Origin: Eutrophocola sp964490145
GTDB lineage: Bacteria; Pseudomonadota; Gammaproteobacteria; Pseudomonadales; Pseudohongiellaceae
Assembly: GCA_964490145.1 (NCBI GenBank)
Contig: CAZBBS010000002.1
Location: 1-64,000 of the forward strand
DNA length: 64,000 bases
Direction: 5' to 3'
The notes under the pieces were generated by a model. The model was not told the origin of the DNA. It saw only the letters and a program-made list of their open reading frames with translations, and made no database searches. This document shows, piece by piece, positions 25,754 to 34,919 of this stretch (positions are counted from its first letter, which is position 1; the number at the start of each line of letters is the position of its first letter). The position numbers and the translations under genes were made by a program.

Positions 25754-26323
25754 ATGACAATCAAGTCGGATAAATGGATCAGGCGCATGGTCGAAGAGCA
25801 GGGCATGCTGGATCCGTTCGAGCCTGGTCAGGTTCGGCAGGTGGATGGCAACAAGGTGATTTCCTATGGAACCTCCAGCTATGGCTATGATGTACGCTGT
25901 GCCCGCGAATTCAAGATTTTTACCAATGTGCACACCTCCAGCGTGGTGGATCCGAAAAACTTCGATGAAACCAGCTTTGTCAGTATCGAAGAGGATTACT
26001 GTGTTATCCCGCCAAACTCCTTTGCCCTGGCCAGAACCGTGGAGTATTTCCGGATTCCCAAGAATGTCCTGACAGTCTGCCTGGGCAAGTCCACCTATGC
26101 CCGCTGCGGCATCATCGTCAATGTCACGCCCCTGGAACCGGAGTGGGAGGGGCATGTCACCCTGGAGTTTTCCAATACCACGCCTCTGCCGGCAAAAATC
26201 TATGCCAATGAAGGGGTGGCGCAGATGCTGTTTTTCGAGTCAGACGAGCAGTGCGATGTGACCTACAAGGATCGCAGCGGTAAATACATGGGGCAGACCG
26301 GCGTGACACCGCCGAAGTCCTGA
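25754..26323 (+). CDS. dcd: dCTP deaminase
   Basis: Converts dCTP to dUTP, supplying dTTP synthesis. The 189-residue protein begins MTIKSDKWIRRMVEEQGMLDPFEP at the ATG at 25754, and has SSYGYDVRC, the catalytic region VCLGKSTYARCGIIVNVTPLEPEWEGHVTLEFSNTTP and the GVAQMLFFE strand. It matches E. coli Dcd in length. The frame is open upstream to 25667 but that part is AT-rich and not family-like. Confidence 0.95.
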   Translation: MTIKSDKWIRRMVEEQGMLDPFEPGQVRQVDGNKVISYGTSSYGYDVRCAREFKIFTNVHTSSVVDPKNFDETSFVSIEEDYCVIPPNSFALARTVEYFRIPKNVLTVCLGKSTYARCGIIVNVTPLEPEWEGHVTLEFSNTTPLPAKIYANEGVAQMLFFESDEQCDVTYKDRSGKYMGQTGVTPPKS

Positions 26324-26376
26324 GGCTTGCCACATTCTTTCCGCAAGGTTTTCCCAATATCCCATTGATAACGCTG

Positions 26377-26416
26377 TATAATCCTCACTCCTGAAAATAC
26401 CGGGATTTTCGGGAGT
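26377..26416 (+). promoter_or_regulatory. Candidate ccm promoter -10 and 5'-leader hairpin
   Basis: A perfect TATAAT occurs at 26377-26382. No good -35 is at the right distance. Starting about 5 bp downstream, ACTCCTGAAAAT (26387-26398) pairs with ATTTTCGGGAGT (26405-26416), with one G-U pair and an ACCGGG loop. If transcription starts near 26389, this hairpin is at the very 5' end of the ccm mRNA. No T run follows, so it is not a standard terminator. Confidence 0.45.
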
Positions 26417-26440
26417 ACCGGGAAACCATTCTGCACACAC

Positions 26441-27073
26441 ATGCTTGAAGCCAGAAACCTATTTTGCGAACGGGATGACCGGGTGCTGTTCCAGCACCTG
26501 GATTTCACTGTGTCTGCGGGGCAGGTTGTGCAGATTCAGGGTTCTAACGGCAGCGGCAAAACCACACTGCTCAGGATCATCTGCGGCCTCAATGGTGACT
26601 ATGACGGCGAGCTGCTGTGGCAGGGCCAAAACCTGGACAGGGTTCGCTCTGATTTCCTGGCAAAGGTTTTCTACCTGGGGCATGCGCCTGCGATCAACAA
26701 GACCCTGAGTCCTCTCGAGAATCTGCGCTGGTTCTGTGCCTCGCGCGGGCAGGGTGATCCTGCGGATATCCCGGCGGCCCTGGCCTCAATGGGCCTGAAG
26801 GGCTACGACGATATTCCCTGTTACATGCTGTCTGCCGGTCAGCAGCGTCGGGTCAGCCTGGCACGACTGAAACTGACCTCGGCAAAACTCTGGATTCTGG
26901 ATGAGCCTTTCACCGCCCTGGACAGGAAAGGCGTGAGCCATCTGGAAACGCTACTCTCGGATTTTGTGACAGAGGGTGGTTCCCTGATGCTGACCACCCA
27001 CCATCACCTGCAAATGCATTGCCCGGTGGATAGTATCGACCTGGATGCGGTCAAACAGGGCAGGGCTGCCTGA
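26441..27073 (+). CDS. ccmA: Haem exporter ATP-binding protein CcmA
   Basis: ATPase of the CcmAB(C) complex that releases holo-CcmE during cytochrome c maturation. The 210-residue protein has Walker A GSNGSGKTTLLRI, the signature MLSAGQQRRVSLARL and Walker B LWILDEPFTALD. It begins MLEARNLFC at 26441 without a good Shine-Dalgarno. First gene of the nine-gene ccm operon; the stop overlaps the start of ccmB (TGATG). Confidence 0.95.
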   Translation: MLEARNLFCERDDRVLFQHLDFTVSAGQVVQIQGSNGSGKTTLLRIICGLNGDYDGELLWQGQNLDRVRSDFLAKVFYLGHAPAINKTLSPLENLRWFCASRGQGDPADIPAALASMGLKGYDDIPCYMLSAGQQRRVSLARLKLTSAKLWILDEPFTALDRKGVSHLETLLSDFVTEGGSLMLTTHHHLQMHCPVDSIDLDAVKQGRAA

Positions 27074-27759
27074 TGCGCGAGTCGATGAGCCTGGGCCAGG
27101 CCATTGGTGCCACCATACGTCGTGAACTGCTGTTAGCGGTCAGAAATCCGGGCGATGTTATCAACCCGCTGATTTTCTTTGTCATCGCCGTCACCCTGTT
27201 CCCACTGGGCGGGGGCGTGGACGATGAATACCTGAGTTCCATAGCCCCTGGCGTAATCTGGGTAACGGCCCTGTTGGCCGTGATGCTGTCCATGGACTCC
27301 CTGTTTCGCGCGGATTATGAAGACGGTTCCCTGGAGCAGTTGCTGATGAGTCCGCAGCCACTGTTTTTCCTGGTACTGGGCAAGGTATTCAGCCATTGGC
27401 TGGTGGCCTGCCTGCCCATTATCCTGCTCGCACCGGTCATGGCCCTGATGCTGAAACTGCCGGTTGCCGGCATCGGAGCCTTGCTGGTCAGCCTGTGTCT
27501 GGGCACACCGATTCTGACGCTGATCGGGGCCATCGGCATGGCGTTGACGGTGGGCCTGTCCAGAAGTGGTTTGCTGCTGGCTGTGTTAATATTGCCCCTT
27601 TATGTCCCGGTGCTGGTGTTTGGCACCGGGGTCGTGGATGCCGCCATCAACAACGTGGCGTATTCGGGACTGCTGGCGCTGCTTGGTGCCATGCTGGCCC
27701 TGGCAGTGAGCCTTTCTCCCCTGGCAATCGTGGCAGCCTTGCGCATCAGTGTGAACTAG
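27073..27759 (+). CDS. ccmB: Haem exporter permease CcmB
   Basis: A 228-residue inner-membrane protein with six hydrophobic segments. The N-terminal region RRELLLAVRNPGDVINPLIFFVIAVTLFPLG and the motif DYEDGSLEQLLMSPQP are typical of CcmB. It partners CcmA and CcmC in the complex that loads haem on CcmE. Translation is coupled to ccmA by a one-base overlap. Confidence 0.95.
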   Translation: MRESMSLGQAIGATIRRELLLAVRNPGDVINPLIFFVIAVTLFPLGGGVDDEYLSSIAPGVIWVTALLAVMLSMDSLFRADYEDGSLEQLLMSPQPLFFLVLGKVFSHWLVACLPIILLAPVMALMLKLPVAGIGALLVSLCLGTPILTLIGAIGMALTVGLSRSGLLLAVLILPLYVPVLVFGTGVVDAAINNVAYSGLLALLGAMLALAVSLSPLAIVAALRISVN

Positions 27760-27786
27760 GCATCAGGCAACAGGTATTAAATAGCA

Positions 27787-28539
27787 ATGTGGCAATGGTT
27801 ATACAAACTCGGCTCTCCCAAATGGTTCTATGAACTGGGCGAGCGCATGCTGCCCTGGCTCTGGAGAATCACCCTGTTTCTGCTGGCAGTCGGTGTGGTT
27901 TGGGGGCTGGGTTATGCGCCACCTGATTACCAGATGGGCGACAACTACCGGATCATTTACCTGCATGTCCCTTCAGCGGGTCTTATGAAAGGGTGCTTCT
28001 ACATGATGGCCCTTTGCAGTGCTGCTGTCCTGATCTGGAAAGTGAAGATGGCGGATATCGTTGCCAAGGCCATCGCGCCTATTGGTGCCATGGCCACCCT
28101 GCTGATGCTCGCCAGTGGGTCCCTGTGGGGCATCCCCACCTGGGGTACCTGGTGGATTTGGGATGCCAGGCTGACCTCGTCCCTGCTGCAGTTTTTTATC
28201 TACATGGGCATTATCGTGCTGCGTTCGGCTTTTGACTCCCAGGATTCTGCAGCACGGGCCTGCGCTGTCCTGACCCTGGTGGGCGTGGTGAACATCCCGA
28301 TCATCGAATATTCCGTGGAGTGGTGGAACACCCTGCATCAGGGCGCCAGTTCACTGGGTATGCGTGATGCCTCCGCCAATCCCCCTGAAATCTGGATTCC
28401 GGCTTTTTTCACCGGCTTTGGTTTTATCGGTCTGTTCTTCATCGGCCTGATCCTGCGCAGCCAGAATGAAATTTTATTCCGTGAACGACGTACCCAGTGG
28501 GTGAAGGAGATCATCAAGCGGGAGGCAAGCCATGCCTGA
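27787..28539 (+). CDS. ccmC: Haem lyase / haem delivery protein CcmC
   Basis: A 250-residue membrane protein that attaches haem to CcmE. The tryptophan-rich WWD motif is visible in WGTWWIWDARLTS. The flanking haem-ligand regions are YLHVPSAGLMKGCFYM and EYSVEWWNTLHQGAS. Six membrane segments are expected. It overlaps ccmD by 8 nt. Confidence 0.95.
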   Translation: MWQWLYKLGSPKWFYELGERMLPWLWRITLFLLAVGVVWGLGYAPPDYQMGDNYRIIYLHVPSAGLMKGCFYMMALCSAAVLIWKVKMADIVAKAIAPIGAMATLLMLASGSLWGIPTWGTWWIWDARLTSSLLQFFIYMGIIVLRSAFDSQDSAARACAVLTLVGVVNIPIIEYSVEWWNTLHQGASSLGMRDASANPPEIWIPAFFTGFGFIGLFFIGLILRSQNEILFRERRTQWVKEIIKREASHA

Positions 28540-28744
28540 CTTCCAGTTTGAGAGCTTTGCCGATTTTCTGGGCATGGGTGGCTACGCCATCTATGTCTGG
28601 CCGGTTTATATATTGTTTATCCTGTTTGTCGTTATCACCGTGGTGCCTCCCATGCTGGGTCGCAAAAAACTGCTCAGGCAGCTCCGGGCCAGACTGGCAC
28701 GCCAGGACGTTGAGGCCGGGGATGATAGCGAGGGGAATATCTGA
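28532..28744 (+). CDS. ccmD: Haem exporter protein CcmD
   Basis: A 70-residue single-pass membrane protein that stabilises the CcmABC-CcmE complex. It has one hydrophobic segment (YAIYVWPVYILFILFVVITVV) followed by the basic stretch GRKKLLRQLRARLAR, typical of CcmD. The start overlaps ccmC and the stop overlaps ccmE. Confidence 0.92.
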   Translation: MPDFQFESFADFLGMGGYAIYVWPVYILFILFVVITVVPPMLGRKKLLRQLRARLARQDVEAGDDSEGNI

Positions 28745-29199
28745 TGCTTGCACACCGTAAACAAAAACTCGCCATTGTCATGTTCATCATCTTTGGTACT
28801 GCCGTAGCTGTGGGACTGGTCCTGGTTGCGCTCGAAGAGGGCATCAATGTGTTCTATACACCCACTGAAGTTTCGGCAGGGGACGTCCCAGCCGGTCAGA
28901 ACTTCCGGGTCGGCGGCATGGTCAAGACCGGCAGTCTGAAAACCGAAGGCCTGGACGGTGCCGAGGTGAATTTCATCACCACGGATTTCTGCAACGATGT
29001 GGTGGTCAGTTATTCCGGTCCTCTGCCTGACCTGTTTCGTGAAGGGCAGGGTGTGGTAGCCGATGGTTTTATTGATGAGGCCGGTATTTTCAGGGCCAAT
29101 CAGATTCTGGCCAAGCATGATGAAAATTACATGTCAGCGGAAGTGAAGGCCTCACTGGATGCTGCAGAAGGTCAAGATGCGGAGGTATGCAGACAGTGA
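28744..29199 (+). CDS. ccmE: Cytochrome c maturation haem chaperone CcmE
   Basis: Membrane-anchored periplasmic chaperone carrying haem covalently. The 151-residue protein has a basic start and one membrane segment (IVMFIIFGTAVAVGLVLVAL), the OB-fold (VGGMVKTGSLKTEG), and the haem-binding HXXXY motif as His125-Tyr129 in LAKHDENYM. The gene ends within ccmF (13-nt overlap). Confidence 0.95.
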   Translation: MLAHRKQKLAIVMFIIFGTAVAVGLVLVALEEGINVFYTPTEVSAGDVPAGQNFRVGGMVKTGSLKTEGLDGAEVNFITTDFCNDVVVSYSGPLPDLFREGQGVVADGFIDEAGIFRANQILAKHDENYMSAEVKASLDAAEGQDAEVCRQ

Positions 29200-31193
29200 T
29201 TCCTGAACTGGGTAATTTTGCGCTGGTCCTGGCACTGAGCCTGTCTCTGCTGCTCAGTGTCCTGCCGATGGTCGGGGTATATCGGCGCAATGAGTTGTTA
29301 ATGTCCCTGTCACGGCCACTGTGTGCAGGTATCTGGGTGTTCATGCTTCTCAGTTTCGCCTGTCTGGCCTGGGCTTTCCTGCACGATGATTTCTCCGTAG
29401 CCTATGTGTCCCGCAACTCCAATACCCTGTTGCCGGCCATCTACAAATTCACCGGTGTCTGGGGAGGCCACGAGGGTTCTCTGCTGCTTTGGGTGCTCAT
29501 GGTGGCGAGCTGGACCTACGCCGTGAGTCTGTTCAGTCGCGGCCTGCCACTGGATATCCTGGCTCGCGTGCTGGCCGTGATGGGCATCATCAGTGTCAGC
29601 TTCCTGCTGTTCATGCTGCTCACTTCAAATCCTTTTGATCGCCTGCTGCTGAATACGCCTGCAGAAGGATCCGACCTGAATCCTCTGCTGCAGGACTTTG
29701 GCCTGATCGTGCATCCGCCATTTTTGTATATGGGTTATGTGGGCTTTTCCGTGGCCTATGCCTTTGCCATCACAGCCTTGCTGACCGGGAAACTGGATGC
29801 GGCCTGGGCCCGCTGGACCAGACCGTGGACCAACCTGGCCTGGGCCTTCCTGACCATCGGCATCGCCCTGGGAAGCTGGTGGGCCTATTACGAGCTGGGC
29901 TGGGGCGGCTGGTGGTTCTGGGATCCCACCGAGAACGTGGCCTTCATGCCCTGGCTGGTGGGTACGGCGTTGATCCATTCCCTGGCGGTGACGGAAAAGC
30001 GCGGCGTGTTCAAAAGCTGGACCGTGCTGCTGGCCATTGCAGCCTTTTCCCTGAGCCTGCTGGGTACCTTCATCATTCGTTCCGGCCTGATCACTTCGGT
30101 ACATGCCTTTGCTGTGGATCCGGAACGCGGCCTGGTGCTGTTGACCATTCTGCTGATCGTGATCGGCGTTTCCCTGTTTCTTTATGCCCTGCGTGCACCG
30201 GTGGTCAAGGGCACGTCCAGCTATACCGCCACCTCGCGCGAAGTGTTTTTGCTGATCAACAATATCCTGCTGGTAGTGTCCACCGCGGGTATTTTGCTGG
30301 GCACACTGTATCCCCTGCTGCATGAAGCCATCAATGGGGAAGCCAACATGGTGTCGGTCGGCCCGCCTTACTTCAATACGATCTTCCTGCCCCTGATGGG
30401 CATTCTGTCAGTCTTCCTTGGCGTAGGATCCATCTCCCGGTGGAAACGGACGTCGGTGTCTTATCTGAAAGAGATGCTGGTCAAGGTGGCGGTTGCCAGT
30501 GTCGTGCTCGGCGTACTGGTGCCTCTGGTCGTAACCCGCGAGGTCAACCTGCCGATCTTCCTGGCGGTCTCCCTGGCGTTCTGGATTGTCTTTGGCATTG
30601 TCCGCGATGTTCTGGACAAGTCCGCCAACAAGGCAAGCAGGCTTGCAGGCATGAAAAGCCTGAGTCTGAGCTACTGGGGTATGCAGGTGGCCCACCTGGG
30701 CTTTGCCGTCATTATCCTGGGTATCTGCCTGACCAGCCATTACAGTGTGGAGCGCGATGTTCGCCTGGCACCGGGTGAAAGCATCAGCATACGCAACTAC
30801 GAGTTCATCTTTGAAGGCGCCACGCCACAAAACGGCCCCAACTACCAGTCCCAGGCGGGTGTTGTTACCGTGCTGAAAAATGGTCGTGACTATTTGACCC
30901 TGCATCCGGAGAAACGCACCTACTATGCAACAGGAAGCGTACAGACCGAAGCTGATATTGATGTGGGTTTTTTCCGGGATCTGTTTGCAGCACTGGGTGA
31001 TGAACGGGGCGGCGGTGCCTGGGTGGTGCGCATTCATCTGAAACCCTTTGTCTTCTGGATCTGGCTGGGAGCCTTCCTGATGGCGGGAGGTGGCGTTGGC
31101 GCCATCCTGGATAAACGTTATCGCGCCAGGGTGAATGCACATCAGGCTGCAGCATCTCCAGCCGCCACAAATCTGGCGGGGCAGGTGTCATGA
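29187..31193 (+). CDS. ccmF: Cytochrome c haem lyase subunit CcmF
   Basis: Large (668-residue) polytopic membrane protein that ligates haem to apocytochromes. The WWD domain reads WGGWWFWDPTENVAFMPW and the flanking conserved segments are KFTGVWGGHEGSLLLWVL and GLIVHPPFLYMGYVGFSV. The C-terminal periplasmic loop and last membrane segment are complete. The start ATG at 29187 overlaps ccmE. Confidence 0.96.
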   Translation: MQTVIPELGNFALVLALSLSLLLSVLPMVGVYRRNELLMSLSRPLCAGIWVFMLLSFACLAWAFLHDDFSVAYVSRNSNTLLPAIYKFTGVWGGHEGSLLLWVLMVASWTYAVSLFSRGLPLDILARVLAVMGIISVSFLLFMLLTSNPFDRLLLNTPAEGSDLNPLLQDFGLIVHPPFLYMGYVGFSVAYAFAITALLTGKLDAAWARWTRPWTNLAWAFLTIGIALGSWWAYYELGWGGWWFWDPTENVAFMPWLVGTALIHSLAVTEKRGVFKSWTVLLAIAAFSLSLLGTFIIRSGLITSVHAFAVDPERGLVLLTILLIVIGVSLFLYALRAPVVKGTSSYTATSREVFLLINNILLVVSTAGILLGTLYPLLHEAINGEANMVSVGPPYFNTIFLPLMGILSVFLGVGSISRWKRTSVSYLKEMLVKVAVASVVLGVLVPLVVTREVNLPIFLAVSLAFWIVFGIVRDVLDKSANKASRLAGMKSLSLSYWGMQVAHLGFAVIILGICLTSHYSVERDVRLAPGESISIRNYEFIFEGATPQNGPNYQSQAGVVTVLKNGRDYLTLHPEKRTYYATGSVQTEADIDVGFFRDLFAALGDERGGGAWVVRIHLKPFVFWIWLGAFLMAGGGVGAILDKRYRARVNAHQAAASPAATNLAGQVS

Positions 31194-31723
31194 ATCGTCG
31201 GCTGAAACTGTTTGTGCCCGTTGCGGTTTTTCTGGCAATGGCCGGGTTTTTACTGTTTGGCCTGACCCGTGATCCCAACGTTGTGCCTTCCGCGCTGGTC
31301 AACCGTCCGCTGCCTGAATTCAGACACCCGAGTCTTTTCCCTGAACTCGGGGAATACACCAACAAGGATTTTGCTGGCGAGATTCTCCTGATCAATATCT
31401 GGGGGTCCTGGTGTCCACCCTGCCATGTGGAGCACCCGTTTTTCATCACCCTGAGTGAAAGTGACAGGGACTTTACCTTCATTGGTGTGAGCTATGATTA
31501 TTCCATGGTTGAGGATCGGGAGTTTCTGGAAGACAAGGGCAATCCGTTTGACTACAACCTGGTGGATCTGGATGGATCATTGAGAATCGACCTGGGGGTG
31601 ACCGGAGCGCCGGAAACGTTCCTGGTGGACCAGCAGGGCACGATCCTGTATCGCCATATCGGTGCCATCGATGCTTCCATCTGGGAAGAAAAGTTTGAAC
31701 CACTGCTGGCAGCGATACGGTAG
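31190..31723 (+). CDS. ccmG: Thiol:disulfide interchange protein CcmG/DsbE
   Basis: Membrane-anchored thioredoxin that reduces apocytochrome cysteines. The 177-residue protein has one N-terminal membrane segment, the active site WCPPC (Cys75, Cys78) and the conserved VTGAPETFLVDQQGTI with the cis-Pro. The start overlaps the ccmF stop (ATGA). Confidence 0.95.
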   Translation: MNRRLKLFVPVAVFLAMAGFLLFGLTRDPNVVPSALVNRPLPEFRHPSLFPELGEYTNKDFAGEILLINIWGSWCPPCHVEHPFFITLSESDRDFTFIGVSYDYSMVEDREFLEDKGNPFDYNLVDLDGSLRIDLGVTGAPETFLVDQQGTILYRHIGAIDASIWEEKFEPLLAAIR

Positions 31724-31728
31724 GGCTT

Positions 31729-32193
31729 ATGAACAGATCGCGGTTGTTATTGTTCCTGTGCCTGCTGTTTTCCGGTCTGGTGTATGGCGCCATCGAGGAA
31801 TACGGCTTTGACTCTGCAGATGAAGAGGCACGCTTTAAAAAACTGACGGCTGAACTGCGCTGCCCCAAGTGTCTGAATACCTCCATTGCCGGCTCCGATG
31901 CACCAATAGCTGCAGACTTGCGTCGGGAAGTGTATCGCCAGGTCCATGAAGGGCGCAGCAATGAAGAGATCATTGAATTCATGAGCAGCCGTTATGGCGA
32001 CTTTGTGCTCTATCGCCCCCGCCTTACTGCCGGCACCATCATTCTCTGGTTTGGTCCGGCCTTTTTGCTGATTCTGGGGTTCGTCATTGTCAGGCGCATG
32101 ATGGTGGCCAGCCAGGAATCAAATACCGAAGAAGCGCTTAGCCCGGAAGAGCAGGAAGCCCTGCGGCAGATACTCGAGCGCAAGACGGATTAA
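31729..32193 (+). CDS. ccmH: Cytochrome c maturation protein CcmH
   Basis: Periplasmic thiol oxidoreductase acting with CcmG on the CXXCH of apocytochromes. The 154-residue protein has a signal peptide, the redox motif LRCPKC (Cys45, Cys48), the helical hairpin typical of CcmH (IAADLRREVYRQVHEGRSNEEIIEFMSSRYGDFVLY), and a C-terminal membrane segment. It is 5 bp after ccmG. Confidence 0.94.
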   Translation: MNRSRLLLFLCLLFSGLVYGAIEEYGFDSADEEARFKKLTAELRCPKCLNTSIAGSDAPIAADLRREVYRQVHEGRSNEEIIEFMSSRYGDFVLYRPRLTAGTIILWFGPAFLLILGFVIVRRMMVASQESNTEEALSPEEQEALRQILERKTD

Positions 32194-32198
32194 TAAAT

Positions 32199-33449
32199 AT
32201 GGCTGGTTTTCTCCCTTACAGTATCCTCCTGCTGGTTCTTGCACTGCTGTTTGTCATTGTGCCGCTGTGGCGATTCAGGCCGGTTGATCGCGCCAGTGAT
32301 GCCGAAATACGTAAACAGAAGAATATCCAGGTGTTTGAACAGAGCCTGGCAGAGCTGGAAAAGGACATGGCAGACGGTATCGTGGCCGCTGATGAATTCG
32401 AGAAATTGAAACATGAACTGGAGCGCGGTTTTCTCCGGGATATGAAGGAAGAGGAGAAGCAGGCTGCGTCATCGGCGCAAGGCAAACTTCTGCCAATCCT
32501 CGGGCTCCTGTTTATACCTGTATTCAGCTACCTGCTGTATGACAACGTGGGTTCCGCCCGGGACCTCGCCCTGGAATCCATCATGAGCAATCTGCGGGAA
32601 GCTGAAACCGAAGAGGATCAGCTGGCCCGCCTGGATGAGCTGGCCGTTTTTCTGCAGGACCGATTCAATCGTCACGATGATGATATCCAGAACGGCTATA
32701 TGCTCGGCACGCTTTATCTGGAACTGGAGAACTACCCGTCAGCCGTTACCACATTCAGGACCCTGGCCGAGCAGATGGAAGCCAGCCCGGATAAGGCCAC
32801 AGTGCTTGGGCAGCTGGCCCAGGCCATGTACATGGCTGCAGACTCCCGGCTGACTGACCCGGTAAGACGGGTCATGGATGAAGCGCTTGCCATGAATCCC
32901 AATGAATATGCTGTCATGAGCATTCTGGCCATGGACGCCGTGCAGCGTGAGGATTTCAATGCCGTATTGGGTTACTGGCGTCGGCAGTTAATGCAAATGG
33001 ATGCCTCCGGTCAGCAGGCTGCAGTGTTGCGCTCTCGCATATCCCAACTTGAAGTTCTGCTCGGGGAATCCGGTCAGCGGGAAACAGCTTCCGATGGCCA
33101 GCAGGCCAGTATTACCCTGGTTATCGATATCGATGATTCCGTCAGGGATCTGGTGGATGAGTCCATGACCCTTTATGTTTTTGCCCGCCGTGCCAGTGGC
33201 GGTCCACCGGTTGCTGCAAGAAGTCTCTCTGTGCAGGATTTTCCATTTGAAATTACACTGGATGATTCCATGGCCATGATGGCGGGTAATAACCTGTCAT
33301 CAGCGGAAAATATTTTTGTCGGTGCCAGGCTGTCCCGGTCCGGTCAGGCGACAGCCCAGCCAGGCGATATCCAGGCGGTGTCTGAGCCTTTTCTGAGAAC
33401 TGAACAGGAAGGTCCTGTTAGTCTGGTCATCAAAGAGATTGTCCAGTAA
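32199..33449 (+). CDS. ccmI: Apocytochrome c chaperone CcmI (TPR protein)
   Basis: A 416-residue membrane protein with two N-terminal membrane segments (about residues 5-24 and 98-116) around a cytoplasmic loop, followed by a periplasmic TPR domain (residues ~160-280: YMLGTLYLELENYPSAVTTF and following). A C-terminal beta-rich domain (DDSVRDLVDESMTLYVFARR) resembles the CcmI/CycH tail. It delivers apocytochrome to CcmFH. It is the last gene of the ccm operon. Confidence 0.92.
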   Translation: MAGFLPYSILLLVLALLFVIVPLWRFRPVDRASDAEIRKQKNIQVFEQSLAELEKDMADGIVAADEFEKLKHELERGFLRDMKEEEKQAASSAQGKLLPILGLLFIPVFSYLLYDNVGSARDLALESIMSNLREAETEEDQLARLDELAVFLQDRFNRHDDDIQNGYMLGTLYLELENYPSAVTTFRTLAEQMEASPDKATVLGQLAQAMYMAADSRLTDPVRRVMDEALAMNPNEYAVMSILAMDAVQREDFNAVLGYWRRQLMQMDASGQQAAVLRSRISQLEVLLGESGQRETASDGQQASITLVIDIDDSVRDLVDESMTLYVFARRASGGPPVAARSLSVQDFPFEITLDDSMAMMAGNNLSSAENIFVGARLSRSGQATAQPGDIQAVSEPFLRTEQEGPVSLVIKEIVQ

Positions 33450-33475
33450 TTCTTAACCGGCAGCGTCGAGGCCAT

Positions 33476-34860
33476 ATGCCAACAGGCAAATTTTCCGCAC
33501 TTCGCTCCGCTTTCTCCAATCGCAATTATGCGATCTATATGAGTGGGAACAGTGTTTCCCTGATCGGGTTCTGGATGCAGCGCCTTGCGGTGTCCTGGCT
33601 GGCCTGGGTGCTGTCCGAATCCGAGTTCTGGGTCGCGGCTGTTGCTTTTGTAGAAATCGCCCCGCTGATTTTCATCACGCCCATGTTCGGCGTGGTGGCC
33701 GACCGTTTCAATCGCAAGACCATGGCCGTGATTGCCCAGATCATGATGATGCTGCAGGCCTTCCTGTTGTTTTTTCTGGCCTGGTTTGATCTGCTCTCCA
33801 TTGGCCTGTTGTTTTCCCTGGCCCTGGCGGAAGGCATTATCCAGGCCGCGTACCAGCCAATCCGGCTGGCCATCATTCCCAACCTGGTGAAAAAGGAAGA
33901 CCTGGTGGCTGCTGCTGCATTTACTGCAGTGGCTTTCAATGTCGCCCGGTTCGCCGGTCCGGCCATTGCCGGTATCGTGATTGAACTGGCCAGTCCGGCA
34001 ATGGCCATACTGTTTAATGCTGTGAGTTACCTGCTGATCGTTATCGCCTGGAATTTCATTCAGCTGCCGCCAAGAACCCGGCCGGCAGAATCCAAATCCT
34101 TCCTGGCTGATATCCGGGATGGNNNNNNNNNNNNNNNNNNNNNNNNNNNNNNNNNNNNNNNNNNNNNNNNNNNNNNNNNNNNNNNNNNNNNNNNNNNNNN
34201 NNNNNNNNNNNNNNNNNNNNNNCGCCAAGAACCCGGCCGGCAGAATCCAAATCCTTCCTGGCTGATATCCGGGATGGCTTCAATTACGTGGCTGACAACA
34301 GGGCCTTGTTGTCCATGTTCATTCTGCTCACGGTCATTTCCCTGTTTGCGCGGCCGGTGGCCTTCATGTTGTCTGCGTTTGTAGGGGCCGTGTATGAAGC
34401 GGGGCCGGGCACACTGGCGCTGTTTACCTCGGCCATGGGAGTAGGTGCCGTGCTGGCAGGCCTGCGTCTCTCCATGGACGGCAAGACCCGTGGACTGGTG
34501 CGGGAAATACTCTGGATGACCCTGGTTGCCATTATCGCTCTGGCCGGTTTTGCCACCATCAATCATGTCTGGTCTGCAGCGCTGCTGATTTTTCTCTTCG
34601 GCTATACCATTACTATCGGCAGCGTTGCCAGTCAGACCCTGGTGCAAAACAGTATTGATGATGCCATGCGGGGCAGGGTGTTGAGCCTGTGGGCCGCCTT
34701 TACCCGAGGTGCACCGGCTATCGGTGTGCTGATTATAGGCTGGTTCGCCAATCACTTTGGTCTGATGTGGCCCAATGTGATTGCGGCGCTTTGCTGTTTT
34801 GCCAGCCTGCTTTTGCTGTCAACCCGGCGCCGGGAAATGCGGGCATTTTTTGAAAGCTGA
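33476..34860 (+). CDS. MFS transporter (MFS_3/EntS-like); interrupted only by a false assembly gap
   Basis: A twelve-helix major facilitator of the EntS/MFS_3 group, often exporting siderophores or drugs. The left part ends FLADIRDG and the right part resumes with the same 55 bp and continues in frame as DGFNYVADNRALLSM. Removing the 100 N and one copy of the repeat gives a continuous 409-residue protein, normal for the family. MFS motif A is recognisable (GVVADRFNRKTMAVI). It lies 26 bp after ccmI, possibly in the same transcript. The substrate is unknown. Confidence 0.85.
34068..34122 (+). repeat. Left copy of 55-bp duplicate flanking the gap (assembly k-mer overlap)
   Basis: The 55 bases ending at 34122 are identical to the 55 bases starting at 34223. 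A duplicate of exactly 55 bp touching both edges of a 100-N run is what a de Bruijn assembler with k=55 leaves when two overlapping contig ends are scaffolded. It is not a biological repeat. Confidence 0.9.
34123..34222. other. Spurious assembly gap (100 N)
   Basis: The flanking contig ends overlap by 55 identical bases and the reading frame closes perfectly once they are merged. No sequence is likely to be missing here. Confidence 0.9.
34223..34277 (+). repeat. Right copy of 55-bp duplicate flanking the gap
   Basis: Identical to 34068-34122. It should be collapsed with the left copy to restore the MFS gene. Confidence 0.9.
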
Positions 34861-34919
34861 GGTGCAGGTGTTCCACGGATTTTGTGTATCATCGTGTTAA
34901 ATCTTTTCAGGAAAGCAAC

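Noticed and set aside
34068..34277. 55-bp direct repeat that could suggest an insertion sequence or recombination site
   Set aside because: It abuts a 100-N gap on both sides and is exactly 55 bp, and merging restores the MFS frame; an assembly overlap explains it fully.
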